A stretch of DNA of 48,126 bases from Desulfovibrio sp. (GCA_031280915.1 JAITGC010000084.1:1-48126), one strand, 5' to 3'. Counted from the stretch's first letter, positions 26,765-35,873 are shown. Numbers and translations are program-made. The notes: generated by a model not told the origin, from the letters alone.

Positions 26765-29338
26765 GTGACAGCCGTTTCCGTAGTTATCGCCGTCCATAAT
26801 GTGCAAGCCTACCTGCCGCGCTTTGCTCATGCCCTGCGGAATCAAACCTTTCAGGATTTTGAGGCGCTTTTCATTGACGACGCCTCCACGGATGACAGCG
26901 CGGCCCTCATTGAAGGCTTCGCTTCCGCCGAACCGCGTTTCAGGCTGCTGCGTCACGAAAAAAATCTGGGATGCGGGGCCGCCTGTAACACCGGCATACG
27001 GGCCGCCCAAGGCGAAACCCTCTGCTTCGCCGATCCGGACGACCTGCTGCCGGAAAATTCCCTGGAAGTCCGCTACGCGGCCCACAAAAAACACAACGCC
27101 GTGGTGCGCGCCTGCCATGACGAAATTACAGCGGACGGGCGCATCCTGAACCATGAAACGCGGCCCGCCGGCCTGCCGGAAATCTGCTCGCCCGCCGATG
27201 CCGCCCCGCGCGTGGGCGTCAACCCCTTTCTCTGCGCCCACTGGACATGGCTCATGCCCACACCCCTGTTGCAACGGCGCGACATCTTTCACGGCGAAGG
27301 CATGCGAACGGGAGACGACATTTTTATGCTCGCGCGTCTTTTCTTCAACATATCCAGGCTCGTCTGGCTGCCGGACACCGTGTACCACTGGATAAAGCGC
27401 GACGGCTCGCTCTCCGCCACAACCTACACACCCGAACACTACGCGAATTATTTCCAATGCTGCGACATTTTTTACGAAGAAGCCGCGAAACGCCGTCAGG
27501 TCAGGCTGGCCGACACGTTCTGCGACACCTATCTGACATGTTATCTCACCCATCTGCTGCAGCAGGCCATTGCGGGCAAAAGCCGGGAAGGCGACGTGCG
27601 GGAGGTCATCGCCGAAATGACCGGCGTCTGTGAGCGGCATGGCGTTTTCTCCCGTTGTTTGCCGGAACTGCGCAAAAATCCGCTACGCCAGGCGGGGCTG
27701 TATCGCCTGCGGCATATCCTGCGCGACAAATCGCCCTCCGCCACGCGGCGTCTGGTCACGGCCCACAACAATGCCGCCAGGCTCGTCCAGGAAGCCGAAT
27801 ATGACCTGATCCGCAAAAACGGCTGGAAACATGAAATCACGTTTGACAAGTTCGACGCGGAACGGGGTCTGTTACGGGCGCGCTATCTTTTCCGCGACAG
27901 GCCGCCGGAAGAGGAATTTCTGTGCGGCGGCGTCTCCCTTGCCCCCGCCTTCGCCAAAAACCGGAGCGTCTTTGACGGCAAAGGCTACGCCATCTTTGAG
28001 CGCATTCTCTGGCTGCCTGTCCCCAAAGACGCGCGGGGCGACCTCAACTTGCGCATTGGCGGCAAAGACGCGGGGCCGGGGCGCAATCCGGCGGATATTC
28101 GGGCTTCCTTCACGCCCCCCCCACTGAATGACAAGAATTTTCCGCCGGAAGCGCGCGCCCTGCGCCGCCTCGTCCGCTCCGAAGCCGTACGGGAAAAATT
28201 CAGGAACGCCTGGATGTTCATAGACAAGGACACCGAGGCCGACGACAACGCCGAGCATCTCTACCGCTGGGTCATGCGCGAGCATCCTGAAATCAACGCC
28301 TGGTTCGCGCTCAATGCCTCTTCCCATGACTGGCCGCGCCTGGAACAGGAAGGCTTCAAACTTGTCGCCCACGGTTCCGACGCGCACAAACTCTGCTATC
28401 TTCTCTCCGCAAGGCTGATTTCCAGCCAGATGGATCACTATATCTTCAACGTGGTGGAGGAAAAATTCTTCCCCGATTTTTCCAAACCCAAGTTTGTCTG
28501 CCTGCCGCATGGCGTGACCAAAGACGATGTTTCGGACTGGTTCAACAGCATTCCCTTTGATCTGTTTATAACCGCCACACATCAGGAAACGGAGTCCATC
28601 ATCGGCGACGGCTCGCCATATCTGTTGACAGCCAAAGAAACCCGGCTGTGCGGCTTCCCCCGTTACGACAAATGGCTGGAGCCGGGCGTGACGGAAAATC
28701 TTGTTTTCGTCATGCCGACCTGGAGGGCGGATCTTGTCGGAACATGGGACGGCAAAGGCCAGCGGCGCGAGATAAATCCTGACTTTTACGCATCACGGTA
28801 TGTGAAGATGTGGAGAGAATTCTTTGAAGACCCGCGACTTGAGGCAACGCTGAATAATCACCATTACGGAATCGTCTTTTTCGCGCACCCCGGCTTTGAG
28901 GATTATATTGAGGACATGCCGTTCCCCGATTTTGTCGAAAAGCGATCCAAAAAGCACGGGTCCATCGTCGACGCCATGAAAAAATCCAGGGTCATGATCA
29001 CGGATTTCTCTTCCGTGGCTTATGATATGGCTTATATGCGCAAGCCCGTCATCTATTACCAGTATGAAAACAAGGATGCTTTCATCAGGAGTCAAAGCTG
29101 GAAAAACGGGTATGTTGATTACGCGAGCATGGGCTTCGGCCCGGTGTGCCGAAACAGGGACGCGCTGTGCGCCGCTCTGGAAGAGGCGTTGCGAACAGGC
29201 TGCGTCATGGGGGACATATATGCCGGGCGCGCGGCGGCCTCTTTCGCCTTTCACGACGCCCATTGCCGCGAGCGGGCCTTTGATGCCATTTTTGAGGATT
29301 CGCGGCCATGGGGCGGAAAAATTTTTCGTCAATCTTAA
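26765..29338 (+). CDS. GT2 - CDP-glycerol glycerophosphotransferase fusion
   Basis: An 857-residue two-domain enzyme. Residues 1-230 are a GT2 domain (VSVVIAVHN, FIDDASTDDSA, CFADPDDLLPEN, MRTGDDIF). Residues about 490-845 are a TagB/TagF-type CDP-glycerol glycerophosphotransferase domain (MPTWRADLVGTWDG, FFAHPGFEDYIED, VMITDFSSVAYDMAYMRKPV, IYYQYEN). The family builds polyol-phosphate polymers such as teichoic acids; in Gram-negatives it makes phosphoglycerol- or ribitol-phosphate-containing glycans. Residues between the domains (about 250-480) are of unknown kind. The GTG start follows a purine-rich stretch and the sigma-54 promoter. It is followed 15 bases later by the tripartite enzyme. 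Confidence 0.87.
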   Translation: MTAVSVVIAVHNVQAYLPRFAHALRNQTFQDFEALFIDDASTDDSAALIEGFASAEPRFRLLRHEKNLGCGAACNTGIRAAQGETLCFADPDDLLPENSLEVRYAAHKKHNAVVRACHDEITADGRILNHETRPAGLPEICSPADAAPRVGVNPFLCAHWTWLMPTPLLQRRDIFHGEGMRTGDDIFMLARLFFNISRLVWLPDTVYHWIKRDGSLSATTYTPEHYANYFQCCDIFYEEAAKRRQVRLADTFCDTYLTCYLTHLLQQAIAGKSREGDVREVIAEMTGVCERHGVFSRCLPELRKNPLRQAGLYRLRHILRDKSPSATRRLVTAHNNAARLVQEAEYDLIRKNGWKHEITFDKFDAERGLLRARYLFRDRPPEEEFLCGGVSLAPAFAKNRSVFDGKGYAIFERILWLPVPKDARGDLNLRIGGKDAGPGRNPADIRASFTPPPLNDKNFPPEARALRRLVRSEAVREKFRNAWMFIDKDTEADDNAEHLYRWVMREHPEINAWFALNASSHDWPRLEQEGFKLVAHGSDAHKLCYLLSARLISSQMDHYIFNVVEEKFFPDFSKPKFVCLPHGVTKDDVSDWFNSIPFDLFITATHQETESIIGDGSPYLLTAKETRLCGFPRYDKWLEPGVTENLVFVMPTWRADLVGTWDGKGQRREINPDFYASRYVKMWREFFEDPRLEATLNNHHYGIVFFAHPGFEDYIEDMPFPDFVEKRSKKHGSIVDAMKKSRVMITDFSSVAYDMAYMRKPVIYYQYENKDAFIRSQSWKNGYVDYASMGFGPVCRNRDALCAALEEALRTGCVMGDIYAGRAAASFAFHDAHCRERAFDAIFEDSRPWGGKIFRQS

Positions 29339-29353
29339 GCGGGGAAAAGCACA

Positions 29354-32300
29354 ATGCTGTATATTGTATGTCACGTTGCTGACGCGCTGAAATACGAAAA
29401 ATTTTTTCTGCGCAACCAATGTCTGCAAGACGCGAAAATAAAAATTGTTCCGCTTGTCGACAAAAAAATCAGCTCGCCCGCCATTCTGTACAATTCGTTT
29501 CTTGAGGCCCTGCCCAATGACGCGGAGCGGTTGCTTTTCACCCGCGATCAGGTCGAGTTTCTGCAAAACCCCCTGCCCATCCTGGAGCGGCTTGAGGAAA
29601 ACGCGCTGTACGGCGTCTGGGGCGCGCGCCTGACCCGGAACGGCGATGGAACTTTCTGCCGGGAATGTCGGGGGCTGTTGCAAGTTCAGGAAGACGGCGC
29701 GCCGCCTCGCGCGATATACAACGACCCGCCTGAAGCCGGGACGGCCTGCCCTGTGGAGGCCCTTGACGGCGTCTGCCTTGTCGCGCCGGCGAAACTGTTC
29801 AGAAAATGCGGGCCGCGCTTTGACCCCGGTCTGGCCTTGCTGTACGCTGAAGACTTCTGTCTGCAAGTCTGGGACAGGCATGCCCTGCCCAGCATGGCGA
29901 CGGCGCTGCTCTGCCGGCTGCACGGCAGCCCTTTCCCCGAAGTGGAGCGGCTGGAGGCCGACATCAATCTCTGCCGCCTGAAATACGCCTCTTCCGCGCC
30001 GCGTTGCGGCGCGCGCAATATATTCGGCGGCAACGGGGACGGGGTGGATCCGGGGGAGGGGGAGGCCATTTACGCCCAGGAAAACAACATTCGGAATCCT
30101 TCCAAAATCTATACGGAGCCTGTCAAGGACACTTATCACAATGCCCCCGCCACGCGGGCCGCGGCAATGCTGCGGCCCGGGAGCAGGATTTTGGACGTGG
30201 GCTGCGCGACGGGTGACAACGGACTATTTCTGCGCGACAAGTTGGGGGCTGAACTTTACGGCATGGACTACAGTGAAGAGAGTCTGAATCTCGCCGCCCG
30301 CAAACGGGGCGTCTACAAAAAACTGCATCATGTGGATTTGAACACCCTGCGGTTGAGCGCCTACAGCCAATATTACAATTTTTTTGATTGCGTTTTGCTG
30401 CTTGATGTTTTGGAACATTTGTATGATCCGCTGAAAATATTGCAGCAAATGAACGTCTTTTTGAAAAAAGAGGGTTCATTCATTATCTCCATACCCAATC
30501 TGGCCAATATCTATCCCACAGCGAATCTTCTGCGGCATGATTTCAGCTACCAGGATTTCGGCATTCTGGACAGGACGCACATCAGGTTTTTTACCTGGAA
30601 GTCCCTCGCGCTTTTTCTGGCCGAAGGCGGATTTCTTGTGGAGGATTGCGACGTGACGTTCGCCTCTCCCGAATCCCGCGGCATGTTTACGCCAAAATCC
30701 CTCCCCCGGTCATTTTACGACTTCATGCTTGAGGACGCGCGCTTTCTTGTTCGCCAGTATGTCTGCAAAGTCAAAAAATCTTCCGCGAACTTTGGAGAAC
30801 TCAAAGAATGCAATCGGGCGGCCCTGGAACCGGCGGCGCGCAAAAACGCCGCCGGTCGGCGGGAAATCGCCCCCGAAGTTTCGCGGTTCAAGCGTGACGT
30901 GGCCCTGACCCTGGGCGGCGGTCTGTCGGAAGCCGAGCGCCGCGTCACGCGGCAATTGGTCGCCGGGGAAAAATTTGTTGAGGCCGCCCTGCTTTCCGGC
31001 TTGTTCGACGAAAAATGGTACCGCAAAACTTACCGCGAGGTGGATTTCGGCGCCTGCCATCCCATTGCCCATTATCTGAGCCAAGGCTGGCGCGAAGGCA
31101 AAAACCCCTCCGAAGCCTTTGACGGCGGCTGGTACCTGCGCCGGCACAAAGCCGCCGCCGAATCCGGCCTGTGCCCGCTGCTGTTTCACATCATCGTGGG
31201 CGTGCCGGCCGGACTGCCCCACAACGCCGCCGCCGGAGAACCGCCGCAAAGTCTGCGCGCCGAGCTTGCCGACTATGTGTTCCGGCAGCAGGATGATTTC
31301 AAGAACACCTTTGTCCCCCCCCCCCCCGAACCGCTGGCGGCCCCGGAGCGGAGAGACACGAAACTTGTCGCCTTTTACCTGCCGCAGTATTATCCCTTTC
31401 CTGAAAACGACAAATGGTGGGGCAAGGGCTTTACGGAATGGACGAACGTCACCAAGGCCGCGCCCCAGTTTGTGGGGCATTATCAGCCGCGTCTTCCCCA
31501 CGATGTGGGCTTTTATGATTTGCGCTGCGCGGAAATCGCCCTGTATCAGGAGCAATTGGCCCAACAATACGGCATCCACGGGTTTTGCTACCACTATTAC
31601 TGGTTCGGCGGCAAAAAAATCATGCAGATGCCCATTGAAAGAAAACTTGCGGACAAAACAATGGCGCTGCCGTTCTGCCTGTCCTGGGCCAACGAACCGT
31701 GGAGCGCCAATTGGGACGGCTCAAAGAACAATCTGCTCATTGACCAGCCGGAAACCATCAACACGGACAAACTGTTCCGCGACCTGCTGCCGTTTTTCGC
31801 CGACCCGCGCTACATCAAAATCGACGGCAAACCGTTCTTCATGATTTATCGGCCCAATTATTTTCGGCGCCGCGAAATGCGCGCCTGCGTCGACCGGCTG
31901 CGCCATCTGGCTCAAAAAGCCGGATTTGACGGTCTGCATGTCGTTCTGGGCGACACCTCCAGGGAAGGCCAGAAAAAATTTCCCCTGACCGCCTTTGACG
32001 CCGACGCCTTTGTGGAATTTCCTCCCCACAACTTTATCATGAAAGAACGCCATGACGTTCGGATATGTAATCCGTCTTTCAAGGGAAGGCTCTTTGATCT
32101 TCCTGAACTTGTCGCGCTGTACAAACAGCGGGAACGGCCCGCTGAACTCACTTACAGAACCGTCTTTCCGATGTGGGACAATACATCGCGCAAATGCCGG
32201 TCCGGCGCGATGATTTTTACAAAAGCGACGCCCGAAACATATTATGACTGGCTGTCTTGGGACATAACGACGACAAAAGCCAACCACAGCCAGGAGCACA

Positions 32301-32425
32301 ATTTTGTTTTCATCAACGCTTGGAACGAATGGGCTGAAGGCGCCCATCTGGAGCCGGACAAAAAATACGGCTACGCTTTTTTGGAGATGACGAGAAAGGC
32401 TCTGTGCGATTCCAGAAATGAGTAA
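29354..32425 (+). CDS. Three-domain enzyme: GT-like, SAM methyltransferase and WbsX-like
   Basis: A 1023-residue fusion. Residues 1-220 look like a small GT-A type domain (LYIVCHVADALK opening, LLFTRDQVEFLQ, YAEDFCLQVWD). Residues about 260-470 are a class I SAM methyltransferase with ILDVGCATGDNGLFL (near 279) and DCVLLLDVLEHLYDP. Residues about 520-650 include two repeats of the type WYRKTYREVDF / WYLRRHKAA, seen between domains of glycan enzymes. Residues 665-1015 are a WbsX/GH99-like domain (AFYLPQYYPFPENDKWWG, GFTEWTNV, YHYYWFGG, FINAWNEWAEG). A 13-C tract encodes PPPP at 655-658, just before the last domain. The role is in glycan building or decoration; the exact reaction is unknown. 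Confidence 0.85.
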   Translation: MLYIVCHVADALKYEKFFLRNQCLQDAKIKIVPLVDKKISSPAILYNSFLEALPNDAERLLFTRDQVEFLQNPLPILERLEENALYGVWGARLTRNGDGTFCRECRGLLQVQEDGAPPRAIYNDPPEAGTACPVEALDGVCLVAPAKLFRKCGPRFDPGLALLYAEDFCLQVWDRHALPSMATALLCRLHGSPFPEVERLEADINLCRLKYASSAPRCGARNIFGGNGDGVDPGEGEAIYAQENNIRNPSKIYTEPVKDTYHNAPATRAAAMLRPGSRILDVGCATGDNGLFLRDKLGAELYGMDYSEESLNLAARKRGVYKKLHHVDLNTLRLSAYSQYYNFFDCVLLLDVLEHLYDPLKILQQMNVFLKKEGSFIISIPNLANIYPTANLLRHDFSYQDFGILDRTHIRFFTWKSLALFLAEGGFLVEDCDVTFASPESRGMFTPKSLPRSFYDFMLEDARFLVRQYVCKVKKSSANFGELKECNRAALEPAARKNAAGRREIAPEVSRFKRDVALTLGGGLSEAERRVTRQLVAGEKFVEAALLSGLFDEKWYRKTYREVDFGACHPIAHYLSQGWREGKNPSEAFDGGWYLRRHKAAAESGLCPLLFHIIVGVPAGLPHNAAAGEPPQSLRAELADYVFRQQDDFKNTFVPPPPEPLAAPERRDTKLVAFYLPQYYPFPENDKWWGKGFTEWTNVTKAAPQFVGHYQPRLPHDVGFYDLRCAEIALYQEQLAQQYGIHGFCYHYYWFGGKKIMQMPIERKLADKTMALPFCLSWANEPWSANWDGSKNNLLIDQPETINTDKLFRDLLPFFADPRYIKIDGKPFFMIYRPNYFRRREMRACVDRLRHLAQKAGFDGLHVVLGDTSREGQKKFPLTAFDADAFVEFPPHNFIMKERHDVRICNPSFKGRLFDLPELVALYKQRERPAELTYRTVFPMWDNTSRKCRSGAMIFTKATPETYYDWLSWDITTTKANHSQEHNFVFINAWNEWAEGAHLEPDKKYGYAFLEMTRKALCDSRNE
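30035..30062 (+). other. G-quadruplex motif in the fusion gene
   Basis: Four runs of G on the coding strand (lengths 4, 4, 5 and 5) with loops of 2, 7 and 1 bases, fully within coding sequence near residue 230, between the GT-like and methyltransferase domains. This satisfies the usual rule for a stable intramolecular quadruplex. Confidence 0.5.
31315..31327 (+). repeat. 13-C homopolymer tract
   Basis: An unbroken run of 13 C inside the three-domain gene, covering the last base of Val654 and four proline codons. It lies exactly in the linker ahead of the WbsX-like domain. One extra C would bring a TGA at 31402-31404; one less C would read a foreign frame to about 31844. Confidence 0.8.
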
Positions 32426-32648
32426 TGCCGCATGGTTTTTCCGCCATTCCTTGTGGGAGCGGTCCCAAAATCACATTTTTGGACGGAGCGAGCCTCATGC
32501 GCGGGTCATTGGTGTATATGAAAGCGGTTATGGCGTAATTTTCGCGCAAGCGGCGCTGGAAACAGAAGAGATCGACCGGGATGAATAAAGCCTGAAACCG
32601 GCGGAGCGACAACACCATCCAAAGAGAAAGACAACATCCTGGAAGAAA

Positions 32649-33878
32649 ATGAAAATCATATTTATTGCCAACGGCGGCCTCAATTCCAACAGCGGGATGC
32701 ACATTTTTCACTTGGCCAACGCCATCGCCGCCCACGGCGTCGAGTGCGTCGCATATATACAAGGAAAAGCCGAGGAGGCCCTGGCACATGGTCGCCCCAA
32801 ATTCACCGTGTACAGCGCGTTCGATTGCTCGCCGCGATCTTTTGCCGGCAGACTGGCAATGGAACATTCCGAATATATTATCCATTGCTGGACGCCACGC
32901 GAGGTTTCGCGCAATGCGGCCGAGCCTCTGGCGGCTGTTTTGGATGCGCCTGTCATTGTGCATATGGAAGACAATGAAGAAATCGTTTTTAAAACCCACA
33001 GCAGCGACTGGAACCTGAATCCTGAACTCGAAGAGAACTGGCTGCCGGACGCGCGACTTTACCGGCTCTCCCACCCCGCCCGCCACAAGGAATTTCTGGC
33101 CCGCGTTCATGGATACACCTGCATTATCAATTCCCTGCTGGAGTTCAAGCCCCCTCACATTCCCGGGCACATAATATGGCCGTCCTGTGAGGAGGCGTTC
33201 TTCACCCTTCCGCCCATGTCGCGGCCTGAAGACAAAATCCGTTTGGGAATACCGCCGGAATGCCCGGTTCTTTTCTATCCAGGCGCCATGCATCCGAACA
33301 ACCGCCAGGAAATACTGGAGCTGTACGAAGCCGTCTGTCTGTTGCGACAGGCCGATATGCCGATAAAAATTATCAAATTGGGGAAATATGTTACGGATGT
33401 GGCGCAACACTTCGCCGCATGGGGCATCAATGACTGCCTTGTGGATCTTACCGACAAAGTCAAACCGGCTGAAATTCCGCGACTCATGCGCGCGGTTGAT
33501 TTCTTGGCGCAGCCCGGCAGAGACGACGCTTTCAATCATTACCGTTTTCCCTGCAAACTGCCGATGTTCTTGGCCTCCGGCCGGCCTGTCCTTCTGCCGG
33601 AATCAAATCTTGGTTTTATGCTGACTCACGGGAAAAATTGTCTGCTGTTGCGCAATACGGATAAGCCCGCCATCGAGATATGCGCACTGCTCAAAATGCT
33701 GATGAAAAATCCCGCCCTCGCCTCATCCATCGGGCAGGCGGGGCGGGCATTCGCCAGGGAACATTTCAGTTGGGCGAAAACCGCCAACAGGCTGATTCCG
33801 TTTTACGGCGATGTATTGAGCGACTATAAAAAACACTCGGAAGGCCGGAAAAGACGCGGCGACAATGCTTGTCCCTGA
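32649..33878 (+). CDS. GT-B glycosyltransferase (GT4-like)
   Basis: A 409-residue transferase with a GT-B layout. The N-terminus reads IIFIANGGLNSNSGMHIFHLANAIA, a glycine-rich acceptor loop. The C-terminal half has PVLFYPGAMHPNNRQEI (near 215), KLGKYV (near 245) and FLAQPGRDDAFNHYRFPCKLPMFLASGRPVLLPE (near 285-317), where a Glu-rich EX7E motif would be expected but is replaced by DDAFNHYRFPCK. The substrate is unknown. A run of 223 bases without a gene precedes it, holding a weak sigma-54-like sequence (32531-32545, TGGC-N7-TCGC). Confidence 0.78.
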   Translation: MKIIFIANGGLNSNSGMHIFHLANAIAAHGVECVAYIQGKAEEALAHGRPKFTVYSAFDCSPRSFAGRLAMEHSEYIIHCWTPREVSRNAAEPLAAVLDAPVIVHMEDNEEIVFKTHSSDWNLNPELEENWLPDARLYRLSHPARHKEFLARVHGYTCIINSLLEFKPPHIPGHIIWPSCEEAFFTLPPMSRPEDKIRLGIPPECPVLFYPGAMHPNNRQEILELYEAVCLLRQADMPIKIIKLGKYVTDVAQHFAAWGINDCLVDLTDKVKPAEIPRLMRAVDFLAQPGRDDAFNHYRFPCKLPMFLASGRPVLLPESNLGFMLTHGKNCLLLRNTDKPAIEICALLKMLMKNPALASSIGQAGRAFAREHFSWAKTANRLIPFYGDVLSDYKKHSEGRKRRGDNACP

Positions 33879-34066
33879 GCGCCAGGGCCGGCCTTGGCCT
33901 TTCACAGCAGGGGTTCGCGAAATTGCTCGGCATTTCCGCCAGGACTTTACACGATTGGGAACAGGGACGTCGCGAACCGTCCGGGTCGGCGAAAACGCTT
34001 CTGAAAATAGCCGCGCGGTATCCCGAGGCACTACAAAACGTGATGCAGCAACATGATTCTCCCTGA
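33869..34066 (+). pseudogene. Truncated NadS/HigA-type HTH regulator
   Basis: A 65-residue fragment with a complete helix-turn-helix (GLSQQGFAKLLGISARTLHDWEQGRREPSG) and a short C-terminal tail (LLKIAARYPEALQNVM). This is the C-terminal two-thirds of NadS-family antitoxin regulators, which normally have an extra 35-45 N-terminal residues. The frame is open only from a TTG inside the end of the glycosyltransferase, without a ribosome site, and no toxin partner adjoins. It is probably a remnant of an earlier toxin-antitoxin pair cut at this junction. Confidence 0.6.
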
Positions 34067-34101
34067 ATTTTTTGTGCGTTAGTCTTCATATTCCGCATTG
34101 C

Positions 34102-34117
34102 TGGCACAAAATTTGCT
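34102..34117 (+). promoter_or_regulatory. Sigma-54 promoter (-24/-12)
   Basis: TGGCAC-AAAAT-TTGCT, again a perfect match to the sigma-54 consensus with correct spacing. Predicted start of transcription near 34128, giving a 5-prime leader of about 90 bases before the ATG at 34218. Confidence 0.78.
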
Positions 34118-34217
34118 TTATTCCCGGCAATGTCAGCGCCATGACAAAAATGACGAAAATGCGGAGGCGCATTGGGGCGAATACCCCGCGACAACGCATC
34201 ATAAAGGAGCCGCATAC

Positions 34218-35873
34218 ATGTTCCGCACTTCAGAGCGTATCAAAGTTCAGACGCGCCCGGCCGCCATCCTGGGTAACGGGCCTTCATTGCGCGACTTTGA
34301 TTTCAAAAATCAACTGAACGATTATGACACCTTCGGCATGAACGCGGCCTATCGCTATTGGGATTCCATAAACTGGTATCCCGACTATTACAGTTGCCTG
34401 GACACGGTTGTAAGCATTTCGCACAAAGACGCGATTTTACGCCTCATCCTTAATGCGGAGCAATACGGCATCCGCAAATTTCTCCTCACGGACAATTGTA
34501 TCCGCGAATTAGGCGAAGCGGGCAGACGCCCCTATGTATACAATTTTGACAGGTTGGCGGGGAAAAATGATTCCTTGCTGCGCGCCTGCCCGGAAAGAAG
34601 CACCGGAAGCCACACCTGCGTTTGGGCCGCCGCGCTTGGTTATGCTGATATTGCGCTCTTGGGAATAGATTCAAATTATACGAATATAATACAAGAGGCA
34701 AAACAGGCGGAAGGCCGTCCGCACGTTTTGGAGATTGCCACAACCCCTGAATACAATCCGAATTATTTTTTTGACGGCTATCAAGTCAAAGGCGATACAT
34801 ATCACGTTCCAAATGTAAATCTTGAGAAGCCGACACACATTGTCACATGGAACAATATAAAAAAGCTGATTGATTTTTATGGCGCTGTGGTTGTAAATAC
34901 AAACAAAAAATCAAATGTGCGGACATTTCCATTCTGTTCATTTGCCAATGCCCTAAAAACAATACAGCAACTGCGCGAGGAAAAAGAGAACGGATTTTCC
35001 GCGTCTGGTCTTGTCGGGCCTTTTTCAAGAGAAGATCACATAAGGATAAATGAAGCGGAACTGATACAAAATTTTTTGCCGGAAAAAGGCGGCGTCATGT
35101 TGGATGTCGGCGCTTACTCGGGCGACACCTGCCTGCCCTTTCTGCAAAGAGGCTGGACAGTGCACGCCTTTGAGCCTGATCCCGACACGCGTGCGACGCT
35201 CGCGAAAAACACGGCTTCCTTTTCCAATATAAGCATAGACGAAAGAGCCGCCTTCTGCGAATCAAACAAACCGCTGCCCCTGTTCACCTCACGGGAAAGC
35301 ACGGGCATAACCTCTCTTTATCCTTTTCGGCCAAGTCATAAGCCGACCGGCATAATCAACACTGTTTCCCTGGATGACTATTGTAAGGCCAACGAGATAG
35401 CGCATGTTGATTTTTTGAAGATAGACACGGAAGGGCTTGACCTTTTTGTTTTGATGGGCTTCCCCTTTGAGCGGATCAAGCCGGAATGCGTTCTGTGCGA
35501 ATTTGAAGACGGCAAAACACTTCCACTCGGCTATTCAATGCGCGAGTTGGCGGATTTCCTCATTAACAAAGGCTACACTGTTTATGTGAGCGAATGGCAC
35601 CCCATCGTTCGCTACGGCATACAGCATGAATGGCGCAAATTGAACGATTATGCGAATTCGCACCCCTTGCCGGGAGCATGGGGAAATCTGCTTGCCTTTA
35701 AAACGCCCCCAGCACCCCAATTGTTGCGCCTTGCCGCGTTGAAGCAGATTGAAGCGGCGAAAAATGAGCAGAGTGGCGCGCCCCGCGCGGTGGGGGCCGG
35801 GGAGGGGGGTTCGGGGCCCGCTTCAGAAACGCCCCGGGAAAAATGTGGCGGCTTGCCCGCTGCAACGATCTGA
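34218..35873 (+). CDS. DUF115/MptE-like - FkbM methyltransferase fusion
   Basis: A 551-residue two-domain protein. Residues 10-230 resemble the DUF115/MptE-like domain (PF01973) shared with Maf flagellin glycosyltransferases: AAILGNGPSLRDFD (near 14), TFGMNAAYRYW and a GSHTCVWAAALGYADIALLG core (near 130-150). Residues about 290-500 are a FkbM methyltransferase (VMLDVGAYSGDTC near 292, VHAFEPDP, DFLKIDTEGLDLF near 400). The last 45 residues are low-complexity (GAGEGGSGP). The ATG has AAGGAG eight bases upstream. It probably transfers a nonulosonic-type sugar or methylates one, but this is inference. It overlaps the next gene by 31 bases. Confidence 0.75.
   Translation: MFRTSERIKVQTRPAAILGNGPSLRDFDFKNQLNDYDTFGMNAAYRYWDSINWYPDYYSCLDTVVSISHKDAILRLILNAEQYGIRKFLLTDNCIRELGEAGRRPYVYNFDRLAGKNDSLLRACPERSTGSHTCVWAAALGYADIALLGIDSNYTNIIQEAKQAEGRPHVLEIATTPEYNPNYFFDGYQVKGDTYHVPNVNLEKPTHIVTWNNIKKLIDFYGAVVVNTNKKSNVRTFPFCSFANALKTIQQLREEKENGFSASGLVGPFSREDHIRINEAELIQNFLPEKGGVMLDVGAYSGDTCLPFLQRGWTVHAFEPDPDTRATLAKNTASFSNISIDERAAFCESNKPLPLFTSRESTGITSLYPFRPSHKPTGIINTVSLDDYCKANEIAHVDFLKIDTEGLDLFVLMGFPFERIKPECVLCEFEDGKTLPLGYSMRELADFLINKGYTVYVSEWHPIVRYGIQHEWRKLNDYANSHPLPGAWGNLLAFKTPPAPQLLRLAALKQIEAAKNEQSGAPRAVGAGEGGSGPASETPREKCGGLPAATI
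35792..35816 (+). other. Strong G-quadruplex motif
   Basis: G-runs of 5, 4, 6 and 4 on the coding strand with loops CC, A and TTC. It lies near the end of the DUF115-FkbM gene, ending 27 bases before the start codon of the next methyltransferase, so it could affect translation or transcription there. Confidence 0.6.

Noticed and set aside
28115-28122. Eight-C runs (28115-28122 and 37022-37029) as phase-variation tracts
   Set aside because: Eight C is common in this GC-rich DNA and much less slippage-prone than the 11- and 13-base tracts.
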